Of a stretch of DNA of 64,000 bases, positions 19,838 to 30,923 are shown one piece after another; within the stretch, counting starts at the first letter, position 1; each line of letters opens with the position of its first letter. The position numbers and the translations under genes were made by a program. This stretch comes from Hysterium pulicare CBS 123377 (lineage: Eukaryota; Ascomycota; Dothideomycetes; Hysteriales; Hysteriaceae). The stretch is taken from NCBI GenBank assembly GCA_000467715.1, contig AJFK01000430.1:1-64000 (forward strand), read 5' to 3'. The notes beneath the pieces were generated by a model. That model did no database searches and was not told the DNA's origin. It saw only the letters and a list, made by a program, of their open reading frames with translations.

Positions 19838-21517
19838 TTACGCCGGGGCAGCAGGGGATGGGCGAGTGTTTCGTTGAGGGTTGTGGCCATTCTGACGATT
19901 ATGCTGGTTCGGCGGCGGGCCTCGCCGCTGACCTTGGAATTGACCACCACCTCTCTGGTTGCGCCCGAAGTTCTGCCTATTGTTGGCTTGGCTTGGGTTG
20001 AAACGAGGAACGTTTCCGTCCTGATCTTGGATCTGGCCTTGGCGTTCACCTGGGGGGTTGGAGATAGGACGTGGGATATTCTCGGGCGATTCATAGACAT
20101 AGAGATTCTTTTCGATGACCTGCGGAATTGGCTGAATCTCGGTTCCCAACTCTTGTTCGATGCGATAAAGATTGAAACGATCATCCCAATTGATCAGATT
20201 GATAGCCAAACCCAAGTGACCAAATCGGCCAGATCGTCCAATGCGGTGAAGGTATGTTTCAGCGTTCTTCGGGAAATCAAAATTGATAACAACATTGACA
20301 GCCTGAATATCGATACCACGGGTGAGGAGATCTGAGCAGACGAGATTGCGGCAAACGCCATTCCTGAAGTCGTGGAAAACGCGGTTACGGTTGTGTTGCA
20401 ACATACGGGCGTGCGAATAGAAGCATGAATAGCCAAGTTCGGTGATTTTCTTAGCGAGAAGTTCGACCCGGTTTGTGGAATTGCAGAAGATGATAGACTG
20501 GTTGATCTGCAGCTTGTTGAACAGGGTGTTAAGGCAGTGGACTTTCTGCTTCTCCTCAACGAAGGCATAGTACTGAGTGATTCCGCGCAGAGTCAGTTCG
20601 TCCATGAGGTTAATCTCGTATGGTGATGTCATGTGTTTATCCTACTAAGATCAGTTTTAAGAATGGTAGGCTTGGGTGAGGGATTATTCACCTTGAAGCT
20701 CTTTACTACAATTGGGAAAGTTGCGCTGAAGAGCATGACTTGACGCTCTTTGGGATGGAAAGCCAGCAACTGTTCAATGACGGGAGTGAACTCAGGTGAG
20801 AGAAGCTTATCTGCCTCGTCCATTACGAAAGTCGTACAAGTCGAAAGATCTGCGACGCCCTTGCTTGCGAGATCGAGAATCCGCCCAGGTGTGCCAACAA
20901 TGATGTGGACGGCCTCCTGTAAACGAATGATGTCATCTTTCAAACCAGTGCCACCAGTTGAGACCATAACGTTGAGTCCTAGATGTTTTCCAAGCATCTT
21001 GCAGACTTGCGACGTTTGAAGAGCCAATTCTCGGGTGGGTACGAGAATGAGCGCCTGTGTCGTGTTGCTCTTAAGGTTCACTCGTTCAAGAGTAGGAATG
21101 ACGAAAGCAGCAGTTTTTCCCGTGCCGTTCTTGGCTCTGGCGAGAATATCTCGTCCCGTCAGCGCGACTGGAATGGTCTCTTCCTGAATCGGAGAAGGCT
21201 TCTCGAAGCCGGCCTCGAAAATGCCCATCATTAACTCCCGCTTGATGTAGAAATCTTCGAATTCAAGACCTTTAGTCGCGGTGACATCCTAAGTATACAC
21301 GGTTTAGTCCTCTGAAATCAACGGCAGCGCTATATAATGTTCAATGTACCTCTGTTTGCGGGCGGGCATCTTTTGAAGGTATCTTCAGTCCGTCTTTCCA
21401 GGTGGCATCTGATGATTGAGGGTCTCTGCTGAATATGTCAGCTTGACTCTTTGTTTGCGTACTGATTGCATACCTGAGACTTGTCGCAGCAAGCTGGTTT
21501 GTGATTTCTGTTGCCAT
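19838..21517 (-). CDS. dhh1: DEAD-box RNA helicase Dhh1 (DDX6)
   Basis: Four exons (21474-21517, 21350-21428, 20692-21288, 19838-20641) give 507 aa. Helicase motifs are all visible: AKNGTGKT (I), PTRELALQ (Ia), TPGR (Ib), DEAD (II), SAT (III), TRGID (V) and [10 protein letters not shown] (VI). The sequence follows DDX6/Dhh1 closely ([28 protein letters not shown]). The last 90 residues are rich in Gln, Asn, Pro, Gly and Arg, a low-complexity tail typical of fungal Dhh1. Dhh1 acts in the cytoplasm with the decapping machinery, repressing translation and sending mRNAs to P-bodies. It is head-to-head with the rhomboid gene, with 1.05 kb between. Confidence 0.96.
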
Positions 21518-22565
21518 TGTGTGATGAGACCACCTGTGGTGGACAAAAGCGATTTTGTGTCACAGGTGTGGAGGCAGCGGTGACGGACAGTGGCGGGTCA
21601 AAAGAGGCCACTTTGAGTTGAGGTGAAGTGCAGATATGAGTGAGCTTTGAAGAGCTTCACCTTTGCCAAATTGCGAGTGGTTGCGCCGCTGTAGTAGTGG
21701 GCAGGCTGGTTCAGTGCCTGACTATAAAGCAAGCGGCAATGGCGATATCGAAGGCTTCAGCAGTGCGTTGTTTCAAGAATGTGACAATTTCGAAAGCCAC
21801 AGGTGAGGTAGTGGACGATTCCGGTAGCTGGTTGTTGGGCTGCGGACGGTGTTTGTGAATAGCTGAGACGCAGCGAAGAATAGGTAGGTGGTGTAGCGGC
21901 AGCCTGGACTAGAGAGCACAGTATGTTAGAGACTGTAGCAGTAATGTTAGGTGAGTGCGCGAGAGTGTAGAGAGAGAGAGCACTGCGTCGTGGTTGTGGT
22001 GGTGGTGGAGGTAGGTGAGAGACGAAGGCCGAGTGCTTTGAGGACGAAATTGAAATGGTCCGTGCCCCGCCGTTGATTGGCCAGACTGACGTCCTGCCTT
22101 CGAGAGGCAAACAGAAGCCGACTTGCTTCACTCTCTGCCTGCCGCCCTCTTCATCGTCGCACCGTCAATCCCTTTCCCGAAATCGCATGTGGAATATGTC
22201 GTGTCACATTGCCTGCTAGGCTTTCTATCAGGCTCCCACCTGGGCTGTTTTGCCTCCTTATCCTTCTTGCATAGAACCATTTCCGAGCACTTAAAGAGCC
22301 ATCGAGAACTTCAGAAGAAGCCATTGCGGCTTCCGGCGAAGTCGATCTTACTTGTCGCCCGCAAAGAATTTCTCAAATTACGCATCTACATGTCTTAGCA
22401 ATATTCACCAACTTTAATGCCGGTCTTCCGTGAAACAAACCCAATGCCCAAACGCGGGAGTCGTAACACCACGTGATGTATTCCTGAAGTTACCTAAGAA
22501 CGCCTCGACTTTCGACAACATTGTTCTCCAAAGCCCGTCTCAGCAAGTTTTCCGCTATCTTCAAC
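21518..22565. other. Shared upstream region of dhh1 and rhomboid gene
   Basis: About 1 kb without a supported gene. A GAGAGAGAGAG run is near 21970, close to a GTGGTGGTGG run. Such purine runs are common in fungal promoters and leaders. It probably serves both diverging genes, with a long dhh1 leader. Confidence 0.5.
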
Positions 22566-23366
22566 ATGTTGTTGTTATTGAACCGCTCTCCTTCCGCCTC
22601 CACAAGCCTCTTTTTTCGCGCTCTGTACCCTTCTCCCCTCCGCGGCACCACAAAACAACTTAGACAATCCAGACCCTATAGATCTAATCCCCAGATCTAC
22701 AGAGCCATGTCTCGGCGGAATTTCTCCATGCCCGTCATTTGGGGACTGATAGGAGTGAACTTCGCTCTTTTCGGCGCCTACCAATATGGCACGCCAGATC
22801 GAGACAGTCCCATAAAGACCGTCAACCTACGCGTCGTACAAAGCCTACTCGACAACTGCACCCTCTCGCTCTACCAGATACGCCAGAATAATTACTATAC
22901 CATGTTGACCTCTTGCTTTATGCATTTCGATCCGTTCCATATCCTAGCCAACGTCATCTCCCTGCACGGTTTCGGCTCTATCCTCAGTCATCATCCGTTG
23001 ATACGTGGTAGCTCTATGTTGGCCCTAGCCCTTGGGTCTGGCTTGGCGGGTAGTGTGGGCTTCCTGATTCATCAAGCCATGTTAGAACAGGAGACTAAAA
23101 GAAGGTCAAACTCTTTTGCTGTCGGAGCCAGCGGTATTGTCATGGGCATCGGTACTGCGGCCGCTCTCTTTTCACCTTTCCACCAAATTCTGCTTATGGC
23201 GGTTGTGCCTGTACCCATGTGGCTTCTCATTCCAGGGTACTTCATCATGGATGCTGTTTTTTTGAATAATTCTGATAGGGTCGCTCATGCTGGGCATCTT
23301 GGTGGCGGCGCTTTTGGGGCTGCTTACTGGTTTCTACGATTGAGGCTACCAGGAATTATAAGATAA
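22566..23366 (+). CDS. Rhomboid-family intramembrane serine protease, probably mitochondrial
   Basis: Single exon, 266 aa from the first ATG of the frame; an earlier start would need TTG. The N-terminal 55 residues are rich in Arg, Ser and Leu with almost no acidic residues, like a mitochondrial presequence. The rhomboid core follows: a first TM near PVIWGLIGVNFALFGAY, then SCFMHFDPFHILANVISL, catalytic GASGIVMG (Ser) and HAGHLGGGAFGA (His). It should cleave membrane proteins within the bilayer. Its shortness and the presequence suggest a Pcp1/PARL-like or related organellar member; family assignment by eye cannot settle which. Confidence 0.85.
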   Translation: MLLLLNRSPSASTSLFFRALYPSPLRGTTKQLRQSRPYRSNPQIYRAMSRRNFSMPVIWGLIGVNFALFGAYQYGTPDRDSPIKTVNLRVVQSLLDNCTLSLYQIRQNNYYTMLTSCFMHFDPFHILANVISLHGFGSILSHHPLIRGSSMLALALGSGLAGSVGFLIHQAMLEQETKRRSNSFAVGASGIVMGIGTAAALFSPFHQILLMAVVPVPMWLLIPGYFIMDAVFLNNSDRVAHAGHLGGGAFGAAYWFLRLRLPGIIR

Positions 23367-23953
23367 GGCTTTTTGTAACTCATGTTTTCCCTTCGAAGAA
23401 TCCCCACGAATTTCGGTATTCAGCGATACTCTAAACTGTCATCTGTTGCTTTCTAAAGCTCAACAAAAGCCCAGCAACTTGTTTCTTAATCCAAATAATT
23501 TCTTCTATTACCCACAAGTACCAGTCTCATATTAAGGCTATTCAAAAGTCGACTCTGCACGGTTAAATGAGATCTCATCAACTCATTCATTCATCAACTT
23601 ATACCTAGGTACTAGGCGCCGAAGCTTATTCAGCCTGGTTGACGACATTGATCATTGAGATCTCTTGACTCTGAGAAGCCGATAGCCCGATCCAGACCAA
23701 CTAGAAGTGCAGACCCTGTCTTAAAGCCTTTAGATCTCCATGACATTCGAGATAAACGACAAGGACACCATTTCGGCAAGACGAGTCGATGCTTGGCCGG
23801 ATACCAGATCCACATCCATAGCATAACGAGTCAGGAACCCCAGAAAATACACCAGAAAACCAATCGCAGGCCCAGACAAATGCTCCGTGCTCAAAAACTC
23901 TCGGATATCCCATCCAATCCTTTAACTCAAACTGCCCATACGCCTTGACCAGA
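23367..23953. other. Convergent intergenic region, rhomboid and C2H2 genes
   Basis: It holds two 3' ends. Overlapping frames on both strands at 23630-23961 lack any recognisable pattern and are treated as chance. Confidence 0.45.
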
Positions 23954-24442
23954 TCAAGCATCCTCCTTCTTAATCACCTTCTCAGTTTCCTCCTTCTTCT
24001 CTTCCTCCTTCATCGACAGTGACAGTCTCTTTCCTTTCTTCTCTTCCTTCCGATGTCCTCCCAGGTGCTTGATGTACTCCTGGTGTCCATCAATCTGCGT
24101 CCCGCAATGTCTGCAGATCTTCGTTCTCATTGCGACTCTCACATCCGTCCAATGCGATCCCCTCTCATGGTCTTGGAGACTCCTGACAGACTTATATTCG
24201 TGACCGCATCGCATGCAAGTGACTTTGAGGCCAGGATGCTTGTCTTTGAGATGCGCGTCCATGTGGCCGACTCGGTTGTACTTCTCGTCGCAATGGGGGC
24301 AGTGGTACATCGTAAGGTTCGTATGGGCGATTGTGACGTGTTCGGTCAGGGCATCTTCCGACGTGAGTGTTGTAGTACAGTTCTCGAAAAAGCAAGGGTA
24401 TGGGGAAGGTGCCTGAGCAGAGGTAGGTTCGGCTGACGACAT
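23954..24442 (-). CDS. Small C2H2 zinc-finger protein
   Basis: Single exon, 162 aa. There are four finger-like units: CFFENC...H....H, CPHCDEKYNRVGHMDAHLKDKH, CMRCGHEYKSVRSLQDHERGSH and CRHCGTQIDGHQEYIKHLGGH. The middle two are regular C2H2 fingers. The C-terminal 35 residues alternate Lys and Glu (KKGKRLSLSMKEEEKKEETE). DNA or RNA binding is likely and a transcription role possible; no orthologue is recognised. Initiation at 24442 is the first ATG of the frame. Confidence 0.78.
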   Translation of the reverse strand: MSSAEPTSAQAPSPYPCFFENCTTTLTSEDALTEHVTIAHTNLTMYHCPHCDEKYNRVGHMDAHLKDKHPGLKVTCMRCGHEYKSVRSLQDHERGSHWTDVRVAMRTKICRHCGTQIDGHQEYIKHLGGHRKEEKKGKRLSLSMKEEEKKEETEKVIKKEDA

Positions 24443-25207
24443 ATTGGCTGTACTCCTGTTAGAACTTGATTATGCAACGGTGGTGTCGTTGCTTGATTGA
24501 GTAATTGTGGAGTTGAGTGGTGTTCTTGGAAGGAGCAATGGAGTGTATTGATGTAGGAAAGATCAGGAAGCAGAAAGGACGTATGAAGTGAATTGAGGAC
24601 CGGGCTGGTAAACAATGGGTGGCGTGATTCACTGGATTCACCTTCACCTTTTCTACACAACCAACAACAGAAGGCTTGGCGGACAACAGCCTTGACATCC
24701 TCTGAGGGACGAATACTATTATACTCCCTTATAACAATAACAGCACGCTCATCTATTGTGTTGGCTCCTGATGCGTAGCCCAGTACTCAACGAATTACCA
24801 CGCCATTATGGTAAAGTATCTGATTTCGGATAGCTTCACTGAATAGTCGCGAGGAAATTATGACGGTAGCATAGTCAGGATGTTGTTTTCGTAGTTAAGT
24901 GGGAAGGCCCCCTTCACTGTTCAGAGCAGACTGAAAGGAAAGTAATGGATTGTTCTGAGCGAATTTGAGATCTGCATCATTGCGTGGAGCCACCGACCTG
25001 GTGAGGACGCGTTTGATGTACGCGGCTCTTGTAGCCTTGTTGAAGAAACCCGCTTCTGCAGTTAATTATCATGACGTTCATGTTCTAGGAGACACTTCGT
25101 TGGAGACTTTGAATTGGTGTTCGTAAGATTTTCTACTTCGACATTAAAATGACGAACTCCGTGCAATGTTACGGAAGTGTCATTAAGATTGTTTTGCGTA
25201 GACTATT
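24443..25207. other. Intergenic, upstream of C2H2 gene
   Basis: No gene seen. It contains the C2H2 promoter on the left and the 3' region of the next minus-strand gene on the right. Confidence 0.5.
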
Positions 25208-26080
25208 CTAGAGCGATACTGCTGAGTTCTCTTGCTCTTCTATAAATGGCTGATCTGAATCATGCTTCAAGCCAGGAGAAGATGTCCTGGCAGCTTTCCT
25301 GGACTTTGGTCTCGGGGCGTGGTTTTTTGCGCTTGCTCTGAGTAATTGCTTTCCTTTCTGTTCTTGGGCTACCTTAGCATGGTATTCATAAGGCTTCTGC
25401 TGTACAGGCTTTCTTGTCCGCAACCCTCGTCGGACTGATGATGGTGGAGTGCTTAAGTCGTCTGATTTGTGACTGGGCTCTGGTGTGGCCTGAGGCATAA
25501 CCGTCTTTTCGGATAAAGGCGGTTCTGAAGGTGGCGTCTACTTCAGTCAGCATGCCTGTATCAATACCTTAGGGGTCATATAGATGTAGATAGTAAAGAT
25601 TAGGGCTCTAGGCCGATCTTTGAGCGATATCAAAATCGTCGGCATAAAGATCGGACAACGGGGTCCACTTAGACTGGCATACCATGACTTTTGCGTCGAA
25701 GTTCTCCGTCTGGTCCACCTTGGATTGCTGATCATCCCCAGCAATCTCTTCGTGGTTGTCGTTAACCTCAGATTGATCTGAAGAAGAAGATGTCTGCTTC
25801 CATCAGTTTCAGAAGCAAGCGACAAATGGGGTTAGAACAAACTAACATTCGATGAAGATTCCCAGGCTTCCAATGCTAGGTCGTATAGATATGCTCCAAG
25901 GGCCTGTGTCGATGATTTCCACTCATCATAGTTAAGTGAATGTGGCGATTGGCAGTTCTTTTGGTAGAGATGGTACTCTTCTCCGCCATGCTCTGATAGC
26001 CATGAATCGAACGAATTCAGAGCGTTTTTTGGATCCGAGTTGTATATTTCTTCTTCTGATGTGGAAGCATGTGATGCCAT
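25208..26080 (-). CDS. Unrecognised acidic protein with LRTRKP..Q..PY motif
   Basis: Exons 25847-26080, 25683-25793 and 25208-25537 give 224 aa; all introns are phase 0. The first exon is acidic and aromatic (SFDSWLSEHGGEEYHLYQKN, ALGAYLYDLALEAW). The middle exon is Asp/Glu/Gln-rich. The last is basic and holds RRGLRTRKPVQQKPYEYH, a motif of the type R-x-L-R-x-R-K-P-x-Q-x-x-P-Y that I have seen in fungal chromatin and genome-stability proteins, then a Lys/Arg-rich region. Nuclear location is plausible, function unknown. The second intron is about 145 nt, longer than its neighbours, but reading through it meets a stop. Confidence 0.62.
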
Positions 26081-26364
26081 TTGAGGGACGTACGAAGTGG
26101 GCGGAGCGAGGAATGCGAGAGCACAGTGACGCGTGATAAGAATAGTCCTTTCCGAAAGCACTGGCGCTCAAAAGAGTAAAAGATGAACCTTCATTCGCAA
26201 TTCAAGTTGTAATATACCATGTTGCTCGTGTCGTGAGTTGACGAAAGTTCAAGTACGACCAGAAAATGAATTTGGTCTGTTGGAGGGACCGAGCAGAGGT
26301 TCGGCGTGAAATATGTCAAGCTCGTGAACGGACCAAGAAAACAAAAGATTCAAACCCTTCAATT

Positions 26365-26950
26365 TTAGCCTCTCTTCCAAGTACACAAGATCTGTGAAGA
26401 TGCTGGAGGAGTGGGAGTTGGTTTGGGGAGTCGTGTAGCATTCTTGTCGAGGGCGAATGAAGTCTGGCGGCGGAGAATATCCGACGCTAGAGACCAAAAT
26501 TTCCTGTTTGGCCGCACAAGCCTATTCGACGTAACATTAAATTTTGTGGAAGTCAATCGGTTGAGCAGAATAGACAATGGTTGGCTGGTGCAGAAGTCTC
26601 TACACTTCACGTTGCTTACTTACGTGATGCGGATCTTGCGCTGGCTGCTGACAGACAGCATCAGAAGTCTCTCGGCACTACCCTCGTCGTTTTTGAGAGG
26701 AATTATCGAATCAGCTTCACTCTCATGGGCAGACTTGTAAAACGCTTTTTTCTCAGTATACACGTTCTCTAGTATTACCCTATAACGGTCACAACCAGAG
26801 CAATGGCTCTCCGGTATATACAAAGTAAGTGTCCGTGCTGTATAGCCAGCCTTCTGCCTATGCGTCCTTGCAAAATGAAAAAAGAGCTCCAAGGCCTTGG
26901 GTATACAACTGCCTGCCACCCAAACCGCCCAGTGTAGAAATCTCAGACCG
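26365..26950 (-). CDS. Unrecognised small protein with Cys pairs (5' end unresolved)
   Basis: Two exons are supported: about 26950 down to 26624, and 26365-26521. The join uses a strong GTAAGTAAGC donor and a GAATAG acceptor, keeping frame (...KIRIT|LVRPNRKFW). Visible parts are VCDCG near the 5' end, PESHCSGCDRYRVILENV, a charged helical stretch, and a C-terminus with a Pro/Thr run (PKPTPTPPASS). CDC and CSGC might bind metal. The frame has no ATG upstream before a stop at about 26972, so a further 5' exon is needed. A plus-strand frame at 26829-27128 overlaps and cannot be excluded as an alternative. Confidence 0.45.
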
Positions 26951-27330
26951 CAATCGCACACCTCATCCGGTTAAAAAGGGGATGGTCAATACAACGCCAA
27001 CGCCAGGAAACGCAAACCACATTGGTCAACGTCAGAGAACCTCACCCATTCCACCTGAATATGCCACTGAGTGGTGGGAATATCTCAAATCCCGATTTGA
27101 TCAAAGTAAATATGAGAGAAGCGAATAAATGAATAATATGAAACGCGCCTGGACAGCACGCATCTGAACGACGTAACTTGCGGAGGTGAATAGAAAGCCA
27201 GAATGAAAGATAGAATCATCTCACTAAAATTACACCAAACCCATGACTGGTTGTCTTCAATTGCCAAAACCCAACGGACTCAGATCTTTGGAGATTTTAC
27301 CGAAATGCAAGCGATGCACTTTCGTTTTGT
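26951..27330. other. Intergenic between the small Cys protein and spt7
   Basis: It should contain the missing 5' exon of the minus-strand gene and the spt7 3' UTR. An ATG near 27022 opens a 19-codon minus frame but gives no clean splice to the exon below. Confidence 0.35.
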
Positions 27331-30300
27331 TTACGCAGCGCCAATGCTCTCTGGACTAATCATGCCCACAGCGCTCCCATCGTCTTTCTCGGGCTCGGCC
27401 GTATTCTGGTTCTCTTTCTGGCTAGGCATTTCAAGCTTTAATTTACCGACAGGCTTTCCCAGAGCCTTTGTCATTCCGTTCATTGCTCCGGGCGCGTTCT
27501 CATTAGCAGCGCTGTCATCCTTACCTTCATCCAACTTGCGTTTCTTACGAGCCATCTGCTGTTGCTCCCTGAGTGGTCTCTTGCGGGGGCTGGAGATCTT
27601 GCCCGTTGGGGGTAGGCGCGGCTTGGGGAACCGTTGCTTGACAGGCAGGTCTTCATCTTCAACGAGAGGCTCGTCGTTATTGTCATGCAACTTAGCGAGA
27701 AACCAGCTGTGGACGAGTCCGATTTGATTCTTGTAATTGTGGATGGTAACGGTTTCATAAGGCGGGGGCTGTTCCATGAGCACACCAGTGGTAGGTGCAT
27801 TGCTACGCAAATGTCAGAATCGTTATTTCGCATAGTATTGAGGAGTTTGAGCACGTACCTTGCGTTTTGTGATTGGTAAGCATTGTGCATCCTGTTCTGC
27901 AAAAGATGAAGCGGAACGCTGAGAGATGCGAGACCAAATTCTTTGTCGAGGCCGAGTTCCTTAAAACCAAAGAAGTCTTCGTCGATGTCTTCAGCGAAGT
28001 CTCCACCGACAAACTGCTCACTGCCATCATTAAAGGCACCTGCACCATCAGCACCAACGTTGTCGAGAGCAGGCCGTAGGAGTTCAGCTAGGTGCGACTT
28101 CATCCGGTCGTGCATGCCGGCTAGCTTTGAACCAAGCCTTTCAACATCATCCTTGACGTAACCTTCTAGGGTTTCAAGATCGACACCATTCTCATGCAAG
28201 CAATGAAGGATGGTTTCTTCTCGAGTGAATCTTGGTTTCCAGGCGGTCTGTGTACCAGTAGAGGCAAATGCAGGCTCATCTACCTTTGTCTTTGGTGTCT
28301 CACGATACACGCCAAGCGTGCGGACAAGATTGAGGAAGAAATTACTAGCAATGTCTGTCACTGCGTCGAGAGCGGACGGCTGGAATTCCTCGAACCCAGC
28401 GTGGTAGAATATCTTCCCTACACTTCTTTGAAGTGCTGCACGACATACGTAGGGAGACATTATCGCAGCATCTTCAGAAACGACCATAGGCTCGATGTCA
28501 GCCTCAACGAAAGGCTGTGGATCATATTTCTGGAATTGGTTTTGGTACATCTGTAAAGGTTATTTACATGTCTCCTATGGAAGTCATGTTTGCACTTACT
28601 TGTGACTGGAGCTGCATCTGCTTGACGATGCCAATTTTGGCACATATTTTTCGAGTATCTTGCATTTGACGCATGTTGGCCTCCATTTTCTTGGTCAGAG
28701 AACTTTCCGGCGCAGTGAAATGCCCTTTAGGCACCATTCGCATGAACTCCTCAACTTGATCAATGACCTGTCCTTCAGAGTCTTCTACCCATTTCAGGCG
28801 ATCACTCAGATCAGGAATGGCAGAGACAGGATCATAGTAGTCAGGAACTTGTCGTTCCTCTTCTCCTTCGATGCCTTCTGCTAGCGTTTCAACCGATGTT
28901 GCTTGGACACCATCTTTGCCATCTGGGGCTGATGAAGACGCTTCCGTTGTATCTTCTTCAAGGGCTTGTTTCCGATGACGGAGCCATCGTCGCATCCCCA
29001 ACTTACTCCGTAGTATTGCGGGTTCCTCAAGATTAAGTTGATCACCGCGAAACAGACGGTTCCGTTCAGCAGCTATTATGGCTCTGTCTTTCTTTGTCAC
29101 CTGCTTCCAGGTTTTGTATTCCAAGTCGTCAAGGTCGGCATCCTCGCTCTCCAGCGTGAGACCGCTCACAGATGCGCCAGTGCCATCAGCCTCAGACACA
29201 TCTGCTTGACTACCGGGAGCGCCACTCCTGAAGATACCGTTTGGTCCAATTGGAGTGAGTGTGCCCGGTGGAGGCGTCGAGAAACCGTTCACACTGCCGT
29301 CCATCGACACGTCAGACTCAGCGCGAAGGAACTCATTCTTTAAGTTCGATACTGCGTTGTTTAATGATGGTATTGATGGTTTGCTTTCAGGTCCCGGTGT
29401 ACCCTCCAGACCTGCTGGAGGAGCTTTTCGGGCTGCACTTGCGCCTTTTCCTCCTTTACTTGGTGCTTTGCGTCCACGTGAAGCCATGATCGGTTCTTCT
29501 AGAACGTAAATTGTCAGTGGATGTAGGAGGTGTTACGTTCTCAAAGCATACCATCTTCGCTGTCCTCAGCACCATCGGCATCTATATCTCCATTCCGCAT
29601 CCTCCTCTCTTCCGCCTCAACCTCGGCACGGTCCCGGACTACGATGTCAGGTATTAGTGGCACCAGCTTCTCCGTCTCCTTTCGCATGTAAAGGGCTTTT
29701 TTGCGAAGAAAGTGTGCCGGATCAGCATTATACTTGAGACAATTTGACCAGATGAGCATCAAATCCTCGACAAACTCCTTCTTTGACTTATACTGTAGCT
29801 GTTTCAATTTCTTCATCATAGTTCCGATATCCATGGGATGTTTGATGACGGTATAGTAATCAGGAGCCTCTCGTTTGTTGACTCTTTGTAGAAATGGGTG
29901 TGCGTGTTCCCCTGCCTTGAGTTCCATGAGGACTTTCTCCATACTCTCGTATAGCTCTTCTTGACCAATGCGATCCTCACTTGCCCATTTACTCCTGTTT
30001 TTCCGGACTTCGCTGATGAGGCTGCGCAATTGGGCATCGGTCGCATGCACCATATCTCTTTTTGCATCTATGCGGGCGATGAGGTGTTTCAGGGTAAGGC
30101 TGGAGGCTCCGAGGTTCGTGGTGCTTAAAGTGCCCTGTTGTGGAGGTGCGCCTGCGCCATTATTGACGGCAGCGGTGGGTTGTCCAGACATCTCAGTCTC
30201 AACTTGCCGATCTAGTTCATCAAGCTTCTGTTGTTCCAACATCGCATCCCGATCATTCTCCAATGTGTAGAACAGTGTATGGAAAGTCCTCTTCGCTGCA

Positions 30301-30923
30301 TCTTCCGCGGCGTTCTTGTCCTGTTGTAACCTTTTCCGTACATCATCTGACGATTTGACCTGTTCGGAGGAAGGTGTACTTGTCCTTTCAATGCCCAATT
30401 TGGTTGATATTAGAGGTACTTTGAGGCTTGGCGGGTCAAGGGCGGTAAGAGTTCCGTTAGGAGCGCTTTTAGAAAGTAGAGGTGATATGCGAGCCTCATC
30501 TTCTTCTTCTTCATCATCATCATCATCTCCGTAGTCGTCCTCATCAATTGCCCTGGCAGCCTTCTTCGGAGTGATGGTTGGACGCGGCTCATGTATGATT
30601 GTGGCGACCTCGCCCTGTGCTTCTCGATTATCCTCCGCCCTGTTGCTAGTTTCTTGCTTACTACCGCTACCCAGAGCTGCCATTAGGCGCGCCTCGGTGA
30701 GGTTGAAGCGCTCCCTGAAGAGCGCAGCCCTTGGATCCTCCTCCGCCATTGCATCTCCCCCCTCCCCGATATTGGTAGCCGAGCCGTTGGACATTGCGCC
30801 GTCATCGCTCATATTTGGCGTGCGAAGTCGGATCGCATTAGGATGTTGGCCTGAGAGCCGATGCGCGCCATAGTGTCCTTGTCGTGATGATGGTCTATGT
30901 GATGGGTTGTTGGCCGCGAACAT
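27331..30923 (-). CDS. spt7: SAGA complex subunit Spt7
   Basis: Four exons (29552-30923, 28600-29498, 27859-28550, 27331-27802) join in frame to 1144 aa. A bromodomain lies at about residues 335-425 ([50 protein letters not shown]). After an acidic and disordered middle comes a histone-fold region at about 780-840 ([40 protein letters not shown]). This order is that of Spt7, which scaffolds SAGA, pairs with Ada1 by its histone fold and binds acetylated histone tails. The C-terminus is Lys-rich with RKRP and ARKKRK, likely nuclear signals. A later ATG (30812) is an alternative start. Confidence 0.93.

Noticed and set aside
23630-23961. Minus-strand frame overlapping the C2H2 stop
   Set aside because: Overlap of its start with the TGA is coincidental; no domain, no splice signals, and a plus frame covers the same bases.
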